Of a stretch of DNA of 64,000 bases, positions 27,780-36,835 are shown one piece after another. Under the pieces are notes generated by a model that did no database searches, was not told where the DNA came from, and saw nothing but the letters and a program-made list of their open reading frames with translations. A program made the position numbers and the translations under genes. This DNA is from Chitinophagales bacterium (GTDB taxonomy: Bacteria; Bacteroidota; Bacteroidia; Chitinophagales; Chitinophagaceae). The stretch lies in NCBI GenBank assembly GCA_030832645.1, contig JAURIR010000003.1:1-64000 (forward strand), given 5' to 3'. Position 1 is the first letter of the stretch; the number at the start of each line of letters is the position of its first letter.

Positions 27780-28649
27780 CTATTTGCGAAGCATTGGAAA
27801 TAATCTTCTGATGTCTTCCTCTTTTGGCTGAGAACCGTATTCACAAATTTCAAATGCCTCGAAATTTTTTACCTGCTTCGCTTTTTCTTCTCCGTACCAT
27901 TTAATAAGGGAGGCCATGAATTCTGGTTTAATTTGTTCTTCGTAGCGCTTGGTCATCCATTGAATTTTTTCTTCTTTTCCTGCGGGTACTTCGTTTTCAT
28001 AATGACCGATCCAAGGATTCCACTCATAGAATTGAGAAACATGCGCGTCCAGCCCATATATTTTCTTTTTATAAACTGGGGTGATGTCTACAACAATATC
28101 TGGTCTGAATGGATTGGGTCTCTGAAAATTATCTCTTGTATAGAGAAATATGGGATTCTTTTTCAATGCTGGAACGTCGTAAGCAATGTTTGGTACGGCC
28201 ACCATGTAAGCAGCATCTTGTACCAATACGCCCGTATAGCGATGATCGGGATGGTAATCATTAGGGCGGGGAGCAATGACGACGTCTGCATTCCATTCTC
28301 TGATTTTACGAATGATTTGAAGACGTACTTCTAAGCTTGGCATCAACATACCGTCGTGGTTATCCAATACATCGTATTTGATTCCCAATCTCTTTGCAAC
28401 TTCTTGTGTTTCCGCATATCTTCTTTCCGCAAGTGCTCTTCCTTGCATTTTATGATGACCCGCATCACCGTTGGTAACGGCTACAAATTTTACAGCATGT
28501 CCCATTTCAGCAAACATGGCTGCAATACCGCCTGCATCTATGTCACAATCATCAGGATGCGCTCCTATAACAATGATTCTGCTTTTTTCTTGTGCAGAAA
28601 GAGTAAAAAGAAAAGAAATAAATAACGTAAATAATAAAATCTTTTTCAT
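27780..28649 (-). CDS. PIG-L (LmbE) family deacetylase, secreted
   Basis: RIIVIGAHPDDCDIDAGGIAAMFAEMGHAVKFVAVTNGDAGHH; PNDYHPDHRYTGVLVQDAAY. Confidence 0.92.
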   Translation of the reverse strand: MKKILLFTLFISFLFTLSAQEKSRIIVIGAHPDDCDIDAGGIAAMFAEMGHAVKFVAVTNGDAGHHKMQGRALAERRYAETQEVAKRLGIKYDVLDNHDGMLMPSLEVRLQIIRKIREWNADVVIAPRPNDYHPDHRYTGVLVQDAAYMVAVPNIAYDVPALKKNPIFLYTRDNFQRPNPFRPDIVVDITPVYKKKIYGLDAHVSQFYEWNPWIGHYENEVPAGKEEKIQWMTKRYEEQIKPEFMASLIKWYGEEKAKQVKNFEAFEICEYGSQPKEEDIRRLFPMLRK

Positions 28650-28719
28650 GGCAATCGTTTGAATATTTACAATCGTATACTGTAAGTTATGAAATTCTTA
28701 TATTCATAAAAACTTTAAG

Positions 28720-29505
28720 ATGGAAGTGCATCATCCTCATAGTCATCATGGACCAAAGAAGAGTAAAGAGTATATAATAGAGTTTCTGATGCTCTTTGCA
28801 GCAGTCAGTTTAGGATTTCTAGCAGAAAATATACGTGAAGGATTCATAGAAAGACATCGTTCTCATGAGCTAGCATTGGCATTAAAGACAGATATTGAAC
28901 AGGATGTTGAAAAAATACAGATTTTAAATACCAACCGAATTGAAATTTTGCGAAAAGCAAAACTCGCAGTTTTGGATATTGAAAAAAACGGGTTTAAACA
29001 GTCGGATACAAATCAATATAGACTGATGTTGCGTTCTGCTTATTACTGGCAGTATTTTGAGCCAACAACTGCCAATTTAGATCAAATTATTAATTCAGGT
29101 TCATTAAGGTATTTTAAAAACAAGGAACTCATAAAGGCAATCGCTACGTACAAAAATTATATCAATTTACTTCAATCAAGAAATGAGAGAGAAAAACAGT
29201 ATTTCTATGACGTTATGCAACCAATGGTTTTGGAGCATTTGAATTTATCTCCAATGGATACCACACATTTTAATGGAGAAATGATTAATAAAGATTTTTT
29301 TAATAAGATTGACTCTGGCTTAATCAATATTAAGTCAAAAAATTTAATCATGTTCAATAATGACCCTGCAACACAATTCAAGGTATTAAATGCCTATAGA
29401 GCATTTAGCATCAATATGACTAATACCATGAGATCATATGTAAAACCATACCTTGTTGAATCTAAACATTTGGTTGAACTGCTTGAAAAAGAATTAGAGG
29501 AATAG
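28720..29505 (+). CDS. DUF6090 family single-TM protein (paralog 2)
   Basis: MEVHHPHSHHGPKKSKEYIIEFLMLFAAVSLGFLAENIREGFIERHRSHE; DQIINSGSLRYFKNKELIKAI. Confidence 0.75.
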   Translation: MEVHHPHSHHGPKKSKEYIIEFLMLFAAVSLGFLAENIREGFIERHRSHELALALKTDIEQDVEKIQILNTNRIEILRKAKLAVLDIEKNGFKQSDTNQYRLMLRSAYYWQYFEPTTANLDQIINSGSLRYFKNKELIKAIATYKNYINLLQSRNEREKQYFYDVMQPMVLEHLNLSPMDTTHFNGEMINKDFFNKIDSGLINIKSKNLIMFNNDPATQFKVLNAYRAFSINMTNTMRSYVKPYLVESKHLVELLEKELEE

Positions 29506-30279
29506 TCAATGCTGATAATGATCTAATGCTTCAATGAGCGCTTTTCCTTTTTTCTTTACCCTCATAAAGTTTGCAATACTGGTTCTCATTAAAATTGTAC
29601 GCTCATACAGTTCTCCTGCAAAAATATCTCTTGCCTGATCTGAAATATATTTTGTTTTCAATCCTTCTCTCATACCTTGTAAGTTTTTAGGCAGTTCAAC
29701 TTTTGCTACATCTCCAATTGAAATAAGTTTAGCATAAATATCTGGATTTGCACTGATTAGAAAGTCTGGAGGTAAAATCTCTTTTAGTTTGTCCCAAAAT
29801 TTTAGCCACTGCTCTTGTTCCTGAGTAAAACTCCTAAACTCTGCAACGTCTGCTTCCATTTCATATTCTGTGATTTTATCAATCAATTCAGGATCTTTAA
29901 TATACCTCAATGAACCTGAATTCTTCATTTGATCAAAAATTCTTTTATCATTAGCAAATCTGTAAATCCAAAGGCTGAAATTTTTATTAATATCATACAA
30001 CGAAATTCTTTGTGACTTATCTCTAAGTGCATACATCAATGAATCATAATAATTCAGTAAAGGCATATCCTGCTTGATTACTGAATCAATTTGGTATTCA
30101 TTTTTATCAATTTCTATTTTAAACATATCGATAAATTCTGCAGCCCGATGTTGTTCTACTTGACGCTCTCTGAAGTTTTCAGCAAGAAAGCCGATACTTA
30201 CAGCAGCAAATAACATGATAAATTCAGTAATATATTCTTTCCAATTTTTTGGAACATGATGTTTGTGATGTACTTCCAT
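29506..30279 (-). CDS. DUF6090 family single-TM protein (paralog 3)
   Basis: MEVHHKHHVPKNWKEYITEFIMLFAAVSIGFLAENFRERQVEQHRAAE; DQMKNSGSLRYIKDPELIDKI. Confidence 0.75.
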   Translation of the reverse strand: MEVHHKHHVPKNWKEYITEFIMLFAAVSIGFLAENFRERQVEQHRAAEFIDMFKIEIDKNEYQIDSVIKQDMPLLNYYDSLMYALRDKSQRISLYDINKNFSLWIYRFANDKRIFDQMKNSGSLRYIKDPELIDKITEYEMEADVAEFRSFTQEQEQWLKFWDKLKEILPPDFLISANPDIYAKLISIGDVAKVELPKNLQGMREGLKTKYISDQARDIFAGELYERTILMRTSIANFMRVKKKGKALIEALDHYQH

Positions 30280-30300
30280 TGGGTAAGTATTTTTATTGGA

Positions 30301-31518
30301 TTAATGTTTAACTGCAGAGATGATTTTGCCTACAAGTTCATCCAGGTATTTATTTTCTATCCATCTCGCTACGATTACCAATTCGTTTTCACGATCAACA
30401 TAAATCATGTTGGTGCCGTTTCCAATATGTGCATAGGCAGTTGCTGGAGCTGACGGATATAGTTTTTTATCAGTGTTCAAAAAGAAATTCATAAATCCAT
30501 AACCAGGATTGGCAGGAGTGGGTGTAGTTGATAATTCTATCCATTTTTCTGCAATCAACTGTTGGTCTTTCCATTTCCCTTTGTTGTAGGTTAGCCATCC
30601 AAATCTTGCCATATCCATCGCATTGATGAACAATCCGCCACCAAAATGCCCTCCACCGCTTACCGATTGTATCATTTTACCATCCAGAACAATCCATGAA
30701 TTTCTATAACCTGTCCAATGCCATTGGTTGCTTGCTCCGATGGGGTCCATGATTTTTTCTCTCAACACTTCGGGTAAAGCGCGATGCCATAGTGTTGTTG
30801 CTGCAAGTGCCAAGGCATTTACTCTCGTATCGTTGTATTTATAAACTGAGCCCGGCTCGTTTCTTTTTCGGTTGATCCATTCACTCGGTTTATCATCCGG
30901 ACGATCTGCCCAATCGGGCTTCCCCCATAGAACACCCTCCCAGTCACTGGTTTGACGCAACATATGATCCCAGGTAATCTTTCGGTTGTGTTCTGTTTCA
31001 AATGGTTTGATGAAAAACGACTGTCCCAACTGATCTCCGGTTCTGTATACAACTGGATCGTATGGCTCAATCATGGGCACATACTCCACTACTTTATCTT
31101 GAATAGATTTAATCAATCCTTTTTCTACTGCCAATCCAATCAATGTAGATAAGAAGCTTTTTGTTACGCTGTGTGTCTGCTCTGTATTGTTGACATCTCC
31201 CCAGGAACCGATGATATATCCTTTGTAGATAACGAGTCCACTGGTTGATTTTCTTTCAGCAAATGCTCCAATGCCATCACTGAGAGGCTCTTTGTAAAAA
31301 TTATATATCTGTGCAATCTCCTGATTCTTGGGCAAGGTTGTTTCATGTTCGATCGCAAATTGAATTGCTCCTTTGAGTTTTGTTTCATCTACACCCATGG
31401 AAACCGGCGGTTTTGATTCCCACGATCCTCTGGGAGGATAGTAAACCGGTACAGTTGAATTTTTTGTTTGAGCAAAAAGAAATTGAACAGAAAAAAAGAG
31501 GAAGAAGAGCTTTTTCAT
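30301..31518 (-). CDS. Serine hydrolase (beta-lactamase/class C-like)
   Basis: TEQTHSVTKSFLSTLIGLAVEKGLI (SxxK); YKYNDTRVNALALA; start at ATG 31518 (MKKLFFLFFSVQFLFAQ). Confidence 0.88.
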   Translation of the reverse strand: MKKLFFLFFSVQFLFAQTKNSTVPVYYPPRGSWESKPPVSMGVDETKLKGAIQFAIEHETTLPKNQEIAQIYNFYKEPLSDGIGAFAERKSTSGLVIYKGYIIGSWGDVNNTEQTHSVTKSFLSTLIGLAVEKGLIKSIQDKVVEYVPMIEPYDPVVYRTGDQLGQSFFIKPFETEHNRKITWDHMLRQTSDWEGVLWGKPDWADRPDDKPSEWINRKRNEPGSVYKYNDTRVNALALAATTLWHRALPEVLREKIMDPIGASNQWHWTGYRNSWIVLDGKMIQSVSGGGHFGGGLFINAMDMARFGWLTYNKGKWKDQQLIAEKWIELSTTPTPANPGYGFMNFFLNTDKKLYPSAPATAYAHIGNGTNMIYVDRENELVIVARWIENKYLDELVGKIISAVKH

Positions 31519-31609
31519 GTAGTAATTATCTGGTGTTGAAGTTAAAAAAGTTCGATTACTTGAACTCAATAAAATTCAATAATTTCAAGGGTCTCAATAA
31601 ATTGCTCGT

Positions 31610-32473
31610 ATGAAACATACAATAAAATTAGTAGGATGTATTGCCTTGCTTGTTGTTCAATTTGCAACGGCACAAAAAAAATCCATCGAACAATGGGAGT
31701 CGATGTTCAACGGGAAGGATCTTACTGGATGGACACCCAAGATTAGAAATTATCCATCGGGCGAAAACTTCGGAAATACATTTAGAGTAGAAGACGGGAA
31801 ACTTGTTGTTCGTTATGATGCGTACGATTCTTTTGACGAAAGATTTGGACACCTGTTTTATAACAAATCCTATAATTATTATAGAATTCGATTGGAATAC
31901 AGGTTTGTAGGCGATCAGTCTAAAAACGGTCCTGGTTGGGCTTTCCGCAACAGCGGCATCATGGTGCACGGGCAAACTCCACAAAGTATGGGACTCAAAC
32001 AAGATTTTCCAGTTTCAATAGAAGTACAATTATTAGGGGGTGATGGAAAGAACAAACGTACTACCTGTAATTTATGTACACCCGGAACAAATGTTGAAAT
32101 AAACGGTAAACTGGAGAAAACGCATTGCATCAACTCTACTTCCGAAACCTATCATGGTGATCAGTGGGTGCGAGCTGAGGTATTGGTGCTGGGAGATTCC
32201 GTTGTAAAACATTATGCAAACGGACAAGAAGTATTGGTTTATATGAAACCACAAATTGGTGGGGGTAATGTGGATGGCCAGGAAATTATTTTTGGTAAAG
32301 CAGGCGATCTGTTAACTGGGGGATCTATTTCTCTGCAAAGCGAGAGCCATCCCGTTGAATTCAAAAGTATAGAAATATTAAATTTAGAAGGTTGTATGGA
32401 TCCAAAAGCATCTAATTACAAATCATATTATATAAAGTCTAAACCATCTGATTGTCGTTATAATAAAAAGTAG
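31610..32473 (+). CDS. DUF1080 protein with C-terminal GCxDxxAxNY motif
   Basis: WESMFNGKDLTGWTPKIRNYPSGENFGNTFRVEDGKLVVRYD; C-terminal LEGCMDPKASNYKSYYIKSKPSDCRYNKK. Confidence 0.85.
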   Translation: MKHTIKLVGCIALLVVQFATAQKKSIEQWESMFNGKDLTGWTPKIRNYPSGENFGNTFRVEDGKLVVRYDAYDSFDERFGHLFYNKSYNYYRIRLEYRFVGDQSKNGPGWAFRNSGIMVHGQTPQSMGLKQDFPVSIEVQLLGGDGKNKRTTCNLCTPGTNVEINGKLEKTHCINSTSETYHGDQWVRAEVLVLGDSVVKHYANGQEVLVYMKPQIGGGNVDGQEIIFGKAGDLLTGGSISLQSESHPVEFKSIEILNLEGCMDPKASNYKSYYIKSKPSDCRYNKK

Positions 32474-32476
32474 ATT

Positions 32477-34030
32477 ATGAAAAAGTTCTTATTCAGTTTT
32501 GTATTACTAGTATCTCTCTCTGCCATTGCACAGCAACGTCCACCCGTGGCTCCTGCAGCGCCAACCTCTACACCACCTCCTGCCGCAGCAGCGGATGTAA
32601 AACCGAATCCGGCAAATATTCCTTTCAATCCTGATCAGTCTATCACTGCTGATCATGAAGTAACGATTAAGGGAGCGAAGGTTCCATATAAAACTATCAC
32701 AGGAATGATGCCTGTGTGGGATACGGAGGGGAAAACGCAAGCAGGGGTATTTTATACCTATTACGAAAGATCTGATGTAAAAGACCGCGCATCCAGACCT
32801 TTATTGATTTCTTTCAATGGTGGCCCGGGTACTGCATCTCTTTGGATGGAGTTGGGATACACTGGTCCACGTATTTTAAATATTGATGACGAAGGATATC
32901 CTGTACAGCCTTATGGATTGAGAGATAATCCATATTCTTTATTAGATGTTGCAGACATTGTTTATGTAGATCCTGTGAATACCGGATTTTCAAGAGCAGT
33001 GAGTAAAGACATTCCAACATCCAGATTTTTTGGAGTGAATGCCGATATCAAGTACTTGGCAGAGTGGATCAATACATTTGTTTCACGTATGAACCGTTGG
33101 GCTTCTCCAAAATACTTGATAGGAGAAAGTTACGGAACGGGGCGCGTTTCAGGATTGGCATTGGAGCTGCAAAATGCACATTGGATGTTTTTTAATGGAG
33201 TCATTTTGGTATCACCCACTACGTTGGGAATTGAGAGGGATGGCCCGCTGGCTGCTGCTTTGCGTATACCTTACTTTGCAGCAACTGCATGGTATCACAA
33301 GGCATTATCGGCTGATTTGCAGCAAAAGGATTTGACAGCCATGTTGCCCGAAGTAGAGAAGTTTACAGTTGATGAATTGATACCTGCTATAACCAAAGGA
33401 GGATTCTTAGATGATGCAAAGCGAAAAGAAATTGCAGCTCGTGTAGCTAAGTATATTGGTGTTTCTGAGAAAGTTGTTTTGCAGAACAACTTAGATATTG
33501 CTCCTTCATTGTTTTGGAAAGAATTATTGCGCGATAAAGGTTTTACTGTTGGTAGATTGGATTCACGTTACAAGGGTATTGACAGAAGAGATGGGGGAGA
33601 GCAACCCGATTTCAATGCAGAGTTGATTTCATGGGAACATTCATTTACACCTGCCATCAATATGTATTTGCGTGAAGAATTGAAATTCAAAACAGACTTA
33701 AAATATTATGTATTTGGTCCGGTAAATCCATGGGATCGTACAGGAGATAAAACAGGAGAGAATTTACGTCAAGCGATGGCCGAGAACCCTTATTTGCATG
33801 TTTTGATTCAATCGGGCTATTACGATGGGGCCTGTGATTATTTCAATGCCAAGTATAGCATGTGGCAGATGGATCCAAGCGGTAAATTAAAAGATCGTTT
33901 GAATTGGGAAGGATACAGAAGCGGTCACATGATGTATTTGCGTCGTCCAGATTTGGAAGCGAGTAACGAGAGCTTAAGAAATTTTATCAAGAAGACTACT
34001 CCAAAGCCTGGGCAACCTGCAAAATATTAA
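32477..34030 (+). CDS. Peptidase S10 family (serine carboxypeptidase-like)
   Basis: LISFNGGPGTASLWMELGYTGPR; YLIGESYGTGRVSGLAL; SGYYDGACDYFNAKY...EGYRSGHMMYLR. Confidence 0.9.
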   Translation: MKKFLFSFVLLVSLSAIAQQRPPVAPAAPTSTPPPAAAADVKPNPANIPFNPDQSITADHEVTIKGAKVPYKTITGMMPVWDTEGKTQAGVFYTYYERSDVKDRASRPLLISFNGGPGTASLWMELGYTGPRILNIDDEGYPVQPYGLRDNPYSLLDVADIVYVDPVNTGFSRAVSKDIPTSRFFGVNADIKYLAEWINTFVSRMNRWASPKYLIGESYGTGRVSGLALELQNAHWMFFNGVILVSPTTLGIERDGPLAAALRIPYFAATAWYHKALSADLQQKDLTAMLPEVEKFTVDELIPAITKGGFLDDAKRKEIAARVAKYIGVSEKVVLQNNLDIAPSLFWKELLRDKGFTVGRLDSRYKGIDRRDGGEQPDFNAELISWEHSFTPAINMYLREELKFKTDLKYYVFGPVNPWDRTGDKTGENLRQAMAENPYLHVLIQSGYYDGACDYFNAKYSMWQMDPSGKLKDRLNWEGYRSGHMMYLRRPDLEASNESLRNFIKKTTPKPGQPAKY

Positions 34031-34039
34031 TTCAACCAA

Positions 34040-34075
34040 CTGTTAACCGTTAACAATTAACGGTTAACAGTTTTT
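34040..34075 (+). terminator. Intrinsic terminator hairpin between convergent genes
   Basis: Perfect 14-bp stem CTGTTAACCGTTAA / TTAACGGTTAACAG with 3-nt loop CAA, followed by TTTTT. Confidence 0.75.
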
Positions 34076-34889
34076 ATATTTCAGCACTATTTATTTTTTC
34101 TGTCGGGTTCATGATGTAGGTAAGCATTGTACCATTCTTATGGAGCTCGACAATTCGGTAGCCTCTGTAAGGCGTGCCCCAATTTCCTCCAACATGACTG
34201 TCAAATATATACGGGATGTTGTCTTTCCATTTGATTCCGTCCTGGTCATGCTCATGTCCATGAAATACCGCCTTCACATTCTTCTGTTTTTTAATCAATT
34301 CCTGGAACGCCGGTGAATCGATTCCATTGGCTGTCCATTTAATTGGAGGGATATGAATAAAGAGAAAAATATGTTTTGCGTTTTTGTGCTCTTCGAATTT
34401 TTGTGCCAACCAATCTAAATCCGGAGGCAGGTATTTTCCTTGTTTGTTAGAAGTTGTTGCAAACAATAAAACGTTCTTGCCAATAACATGATCAAAATTC
34501 AACGGAGTTTGCCACCCTGTTTCCCATTCATCTTTGGTGGCAGTGTCATGATTGCCTTGGGTTACAAAATACTTAAAGGGTAATCGATCGAAAGTTGATT
34601 TCAAATATGGGAAATAACTGATGTCGTCGTGTACAAGATCACCGTTGAAAACACAGAACTCAAAAGGATCGGCGGCATGAGCACTTTGTATATGCCCTAA
34701 TGCTGTATCCAACATTTCTTGGTAAGCAGTTTTAGGCTGTCCATAATGTATATCGGATGCAATCACAAATCGAAGCAATGGTTTTTTGCTTTCAAAAGCA
34801 CTCAGATCGGTTGCAAAGATCGATTTGGTATTGAAAACTACTAGTGCAGTCGATGCACCTTGTAAAAATTTCCGACGATTCATGTTCAA
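34074..34889 (-). CDS. Metallophosphoesterase
   Basis: RFVIASDIHYGQPK; CVFNGDLVHDD; FVTQGNHDTA; AVFHGHEHDQDG. Confidence 0.9.
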   Translation of the reverse strand: MNMNRRKFLQGASTALVVFNTKSIFATDLSAFESKKPLLRFVIASDIHYGQPKTAYQEMLDTALGHIQSAHAADPFEFCVFNGDLVHDDISYFPYLKSTFDRLPFKYFVTQGNHDTATKDEWETGWQTPLNFDHVIGKNVLLFATTSNKQGKYLPPDLDWLAQKFEEHKNAKHIFLFIHIPPIKWTANGIDSPAFQELIKKQKNVKAVFHGHEHDQDGIKWKDNIPYIFDSHVGGNWGTPYRGYRIVELHKNGTMLTYIMNPTEKINSAEI

Positions 34890-34910
34890 GGATTGAACAC
34901 GAAAGTTAAT

Positions 34911-35654
34911 TTATTTTTTTGCGAAATTTCCAAATACCTTTTTCAAAAGATCTGTTGTTCTGGCCAAAGGATCTCTTCGAATTTTCTTCTCTTCTTCCGC
35001 CATTTGATAGAAAATACCATTCAATGCTCTTTCTGTTACATAGGCCGTAAGATCCGGGTTGATTTTCTTTAAACTGACTTTATTGTATCCATTTATTATG
35101 GTTGCCCAATGCTTGGTTGCATTTACTTTGTTCAATGAATTTTCTATAACGGGCCTGAATTTATTAGCCAACGCTGTTGTAGTTGTTTGTCTCAAATACT
35201 GCGTTGCAGCTGAATCACTTCCTCTTACTATTGTTATTGCATTTTCGATGTTCATCGATTTGATGGATTCAATAAATATAGCAGCAGCCTCTTTACAAGC
35301 ATCCTCTGCTCCACGGTTCATGCTTAAGATGGCTTCATCTACCTGATTGCCTAAGCCAATATTTCTCAACGTCTTTTCTACTTTTTCTGCTTCCGGCGGC
35401 AATAAAATTTTCAGGACATCGTTTTTGAAAAATCCGTCTTCTTTTGAAAGCAAGGAGGTACCCTTTTCTACCCCTATACTCAACGCTTGTTTGAGTCCTG
35501 CAATCATTTCTTCTTTTTCTGAACCCTTGGACTCTGTTATACCCAATGCGTCATTGGCTTTCTGAAGCAGTCCCTTGATTTGGGCATTGGATTGTAAACT
35601 AATGAGAATGAAAACAAAGGAGATAAAACTTTTCATGGGAGGTGTTATTTTCAT
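34911..35654 (-). CDS. DUF4197 family protein
   Basis: EEMIAGLKQALSIGVEKGTSLLSKEDGFFKNDVLKILLPPEAEKVEKTLRNIGLGNQVDEAILSMNRGAEDACKEA. Confidence 0.88.
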   Translation of the reverse strand: MKITPPMKSFISFVFILISLQSNAQIKGLLQKANDALGITESKGSEKEEMIAGLKQALSIGVEKGTSLLSKEDGFFKNDVLKILLPPEAEKVEKTLRNIGLGNQVDEAILSMNRGAEDACKEAAAIFIESIKSMNIENAITIVRGSDSAATQYLRQTTTTALANKFRPVIENSLNKVNATKHWATIINGYNKVSLKKINPDLTAYVTERALNGIFYQMAEEEKKIRRDPLARTTDLLKKVFGNFAKK

Positions 35655-36835
35655 GACGTGAAAATACTCTTCCCTTTTGATATGGTTCTGTTAATTTCCA
35701 GTTCATTATTGAAAATAATCAGATCGGCATCCATTCCTTTTTTTATTGAACCAATGCGATCATTCAATTTCATGATTCTGGCAGGAGTGGTTGATAGCAT
35801 CTTGACCGCGTTTACCAGGGAGACATCCGCCATGGTCATCATCGTGCGAATCAAACGGTTGGCAGTGGCAGTACTTCCTGCAAAAGCAGACTTGTCGGAA
35901 AGTTTCGCTACACCTTCTTCCACCAAAACATCTGTACCTGTTGAATGATTTCCCAATTTATAGGTTCCATCTGGCATAGCAGCACCCCTCATCGCATCTG
36001 TTATCAAGGCGATATGATCTGGACCTTTGATTTTATAAACCAACTTTAGCAATGGGGATGGAAGGTGAATACCGTCCGCAATGATTTCTACATCCAATTC
36101 ATCGTGTAGGTATCCTGCTTCAATCACTCCGGCATACCGCTGTGCGTTTTTTCTAACAACACCCGACATGGCAGAATAAAAATGGGTTAATAAACTAAAT
36201 CCATTCTCGTATGCTTCTTTTGCTTCTTCATAAATAGCATCGGTATGTGCCATGGAGGCAATGATTCCCTTATTGCTCAATATTTTTCCCAATTCAATGG
36301 CACCTTTTTTTTCGGGTGCAATGCTCCATCGTTTAATATGGGGCGATCTTTCTAAGATTTCCATATACTCCATTGGATCGGGATCCCTGATGAATTTTGG
36401 GTCCTGTGCACCACGTTGATTCATAGAAAAATAAGGCCCTTCCAGGTGAATGCCCAGCAATTGAGCTCCCTCGTTCGGGGCTTGGTGAACTTTATTATAA
36501 ATATCGAGGGTGTTTAAAATACCTTCTTTGGTGGCCGTTAGTGTTGTAGCTAATAATGAAGTAGTTCCATATTGGGCATGCAGTTTAGCAACATTCAGAA
36601 ATGCCTCCTCGCTTTCATCCATAAAATCGTAACCACCTCCACCGTGTACATGGATGTCTATAAATCCTGGTGAAACATACTTGCCTGCGGCGTCGATTTC
36701 CGTACAATCCGAGCCTTCAATATTTCCCTTTTCAACTGCAATAATTTTTCCTTCTTCTATTAAAATACTCCCATGAGATATGATCTCATTCTCTGTGATG
36801 ATGTTACCGTTGATAATTTTTATACAGTTTTTCAT
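35651..36835 (-). CDS. nagA: N-acetylglucosamine-6-phosphate deacetylase
   Basis: VSPGFIDIHVHGGGGYDFMD; LGIHLEGPYFSMNQRGAQDP; THFYSAMS; LITDAMRGAAMPDG; ATG at 36835 overlaps upstream stop by 4 nt. Confidence 0.92.
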   Translation of the reverse strand: MKNCIKIINGNIITENEIISHGSILIEEGKIIAVEKGNIEGSDCTEIDAAGKYVSPGFIDIHVHGGGGYDFMDESEEAFLNVAKLHAQYGTTSLLATTLTATKEGILNTLDIYNKVHQAPNEGAQLLGIHLEGPYFSMNQRGAQDPKFIRDPDPMEYMEILERSPHIKRWSIAPEKKGAIELGKILSNKGIIASMAHTDAIYEEAKEAYENGFSLLTHFYSAMSGVVRKNAQRYAGVIEAGYLHDELDVEIIADGIHLPSPLLKLVYKIKGPDHIALITDAMRGAAMPDGTYKLGNHSTGTDVLVEEGVAKLSDKSAFAGSTATANRLIRTMMTMADVSLVNAVKMLSTTPARIMKLNDRIGSIKKGMDADLIIFNNELEINRTISKGKSIFTS

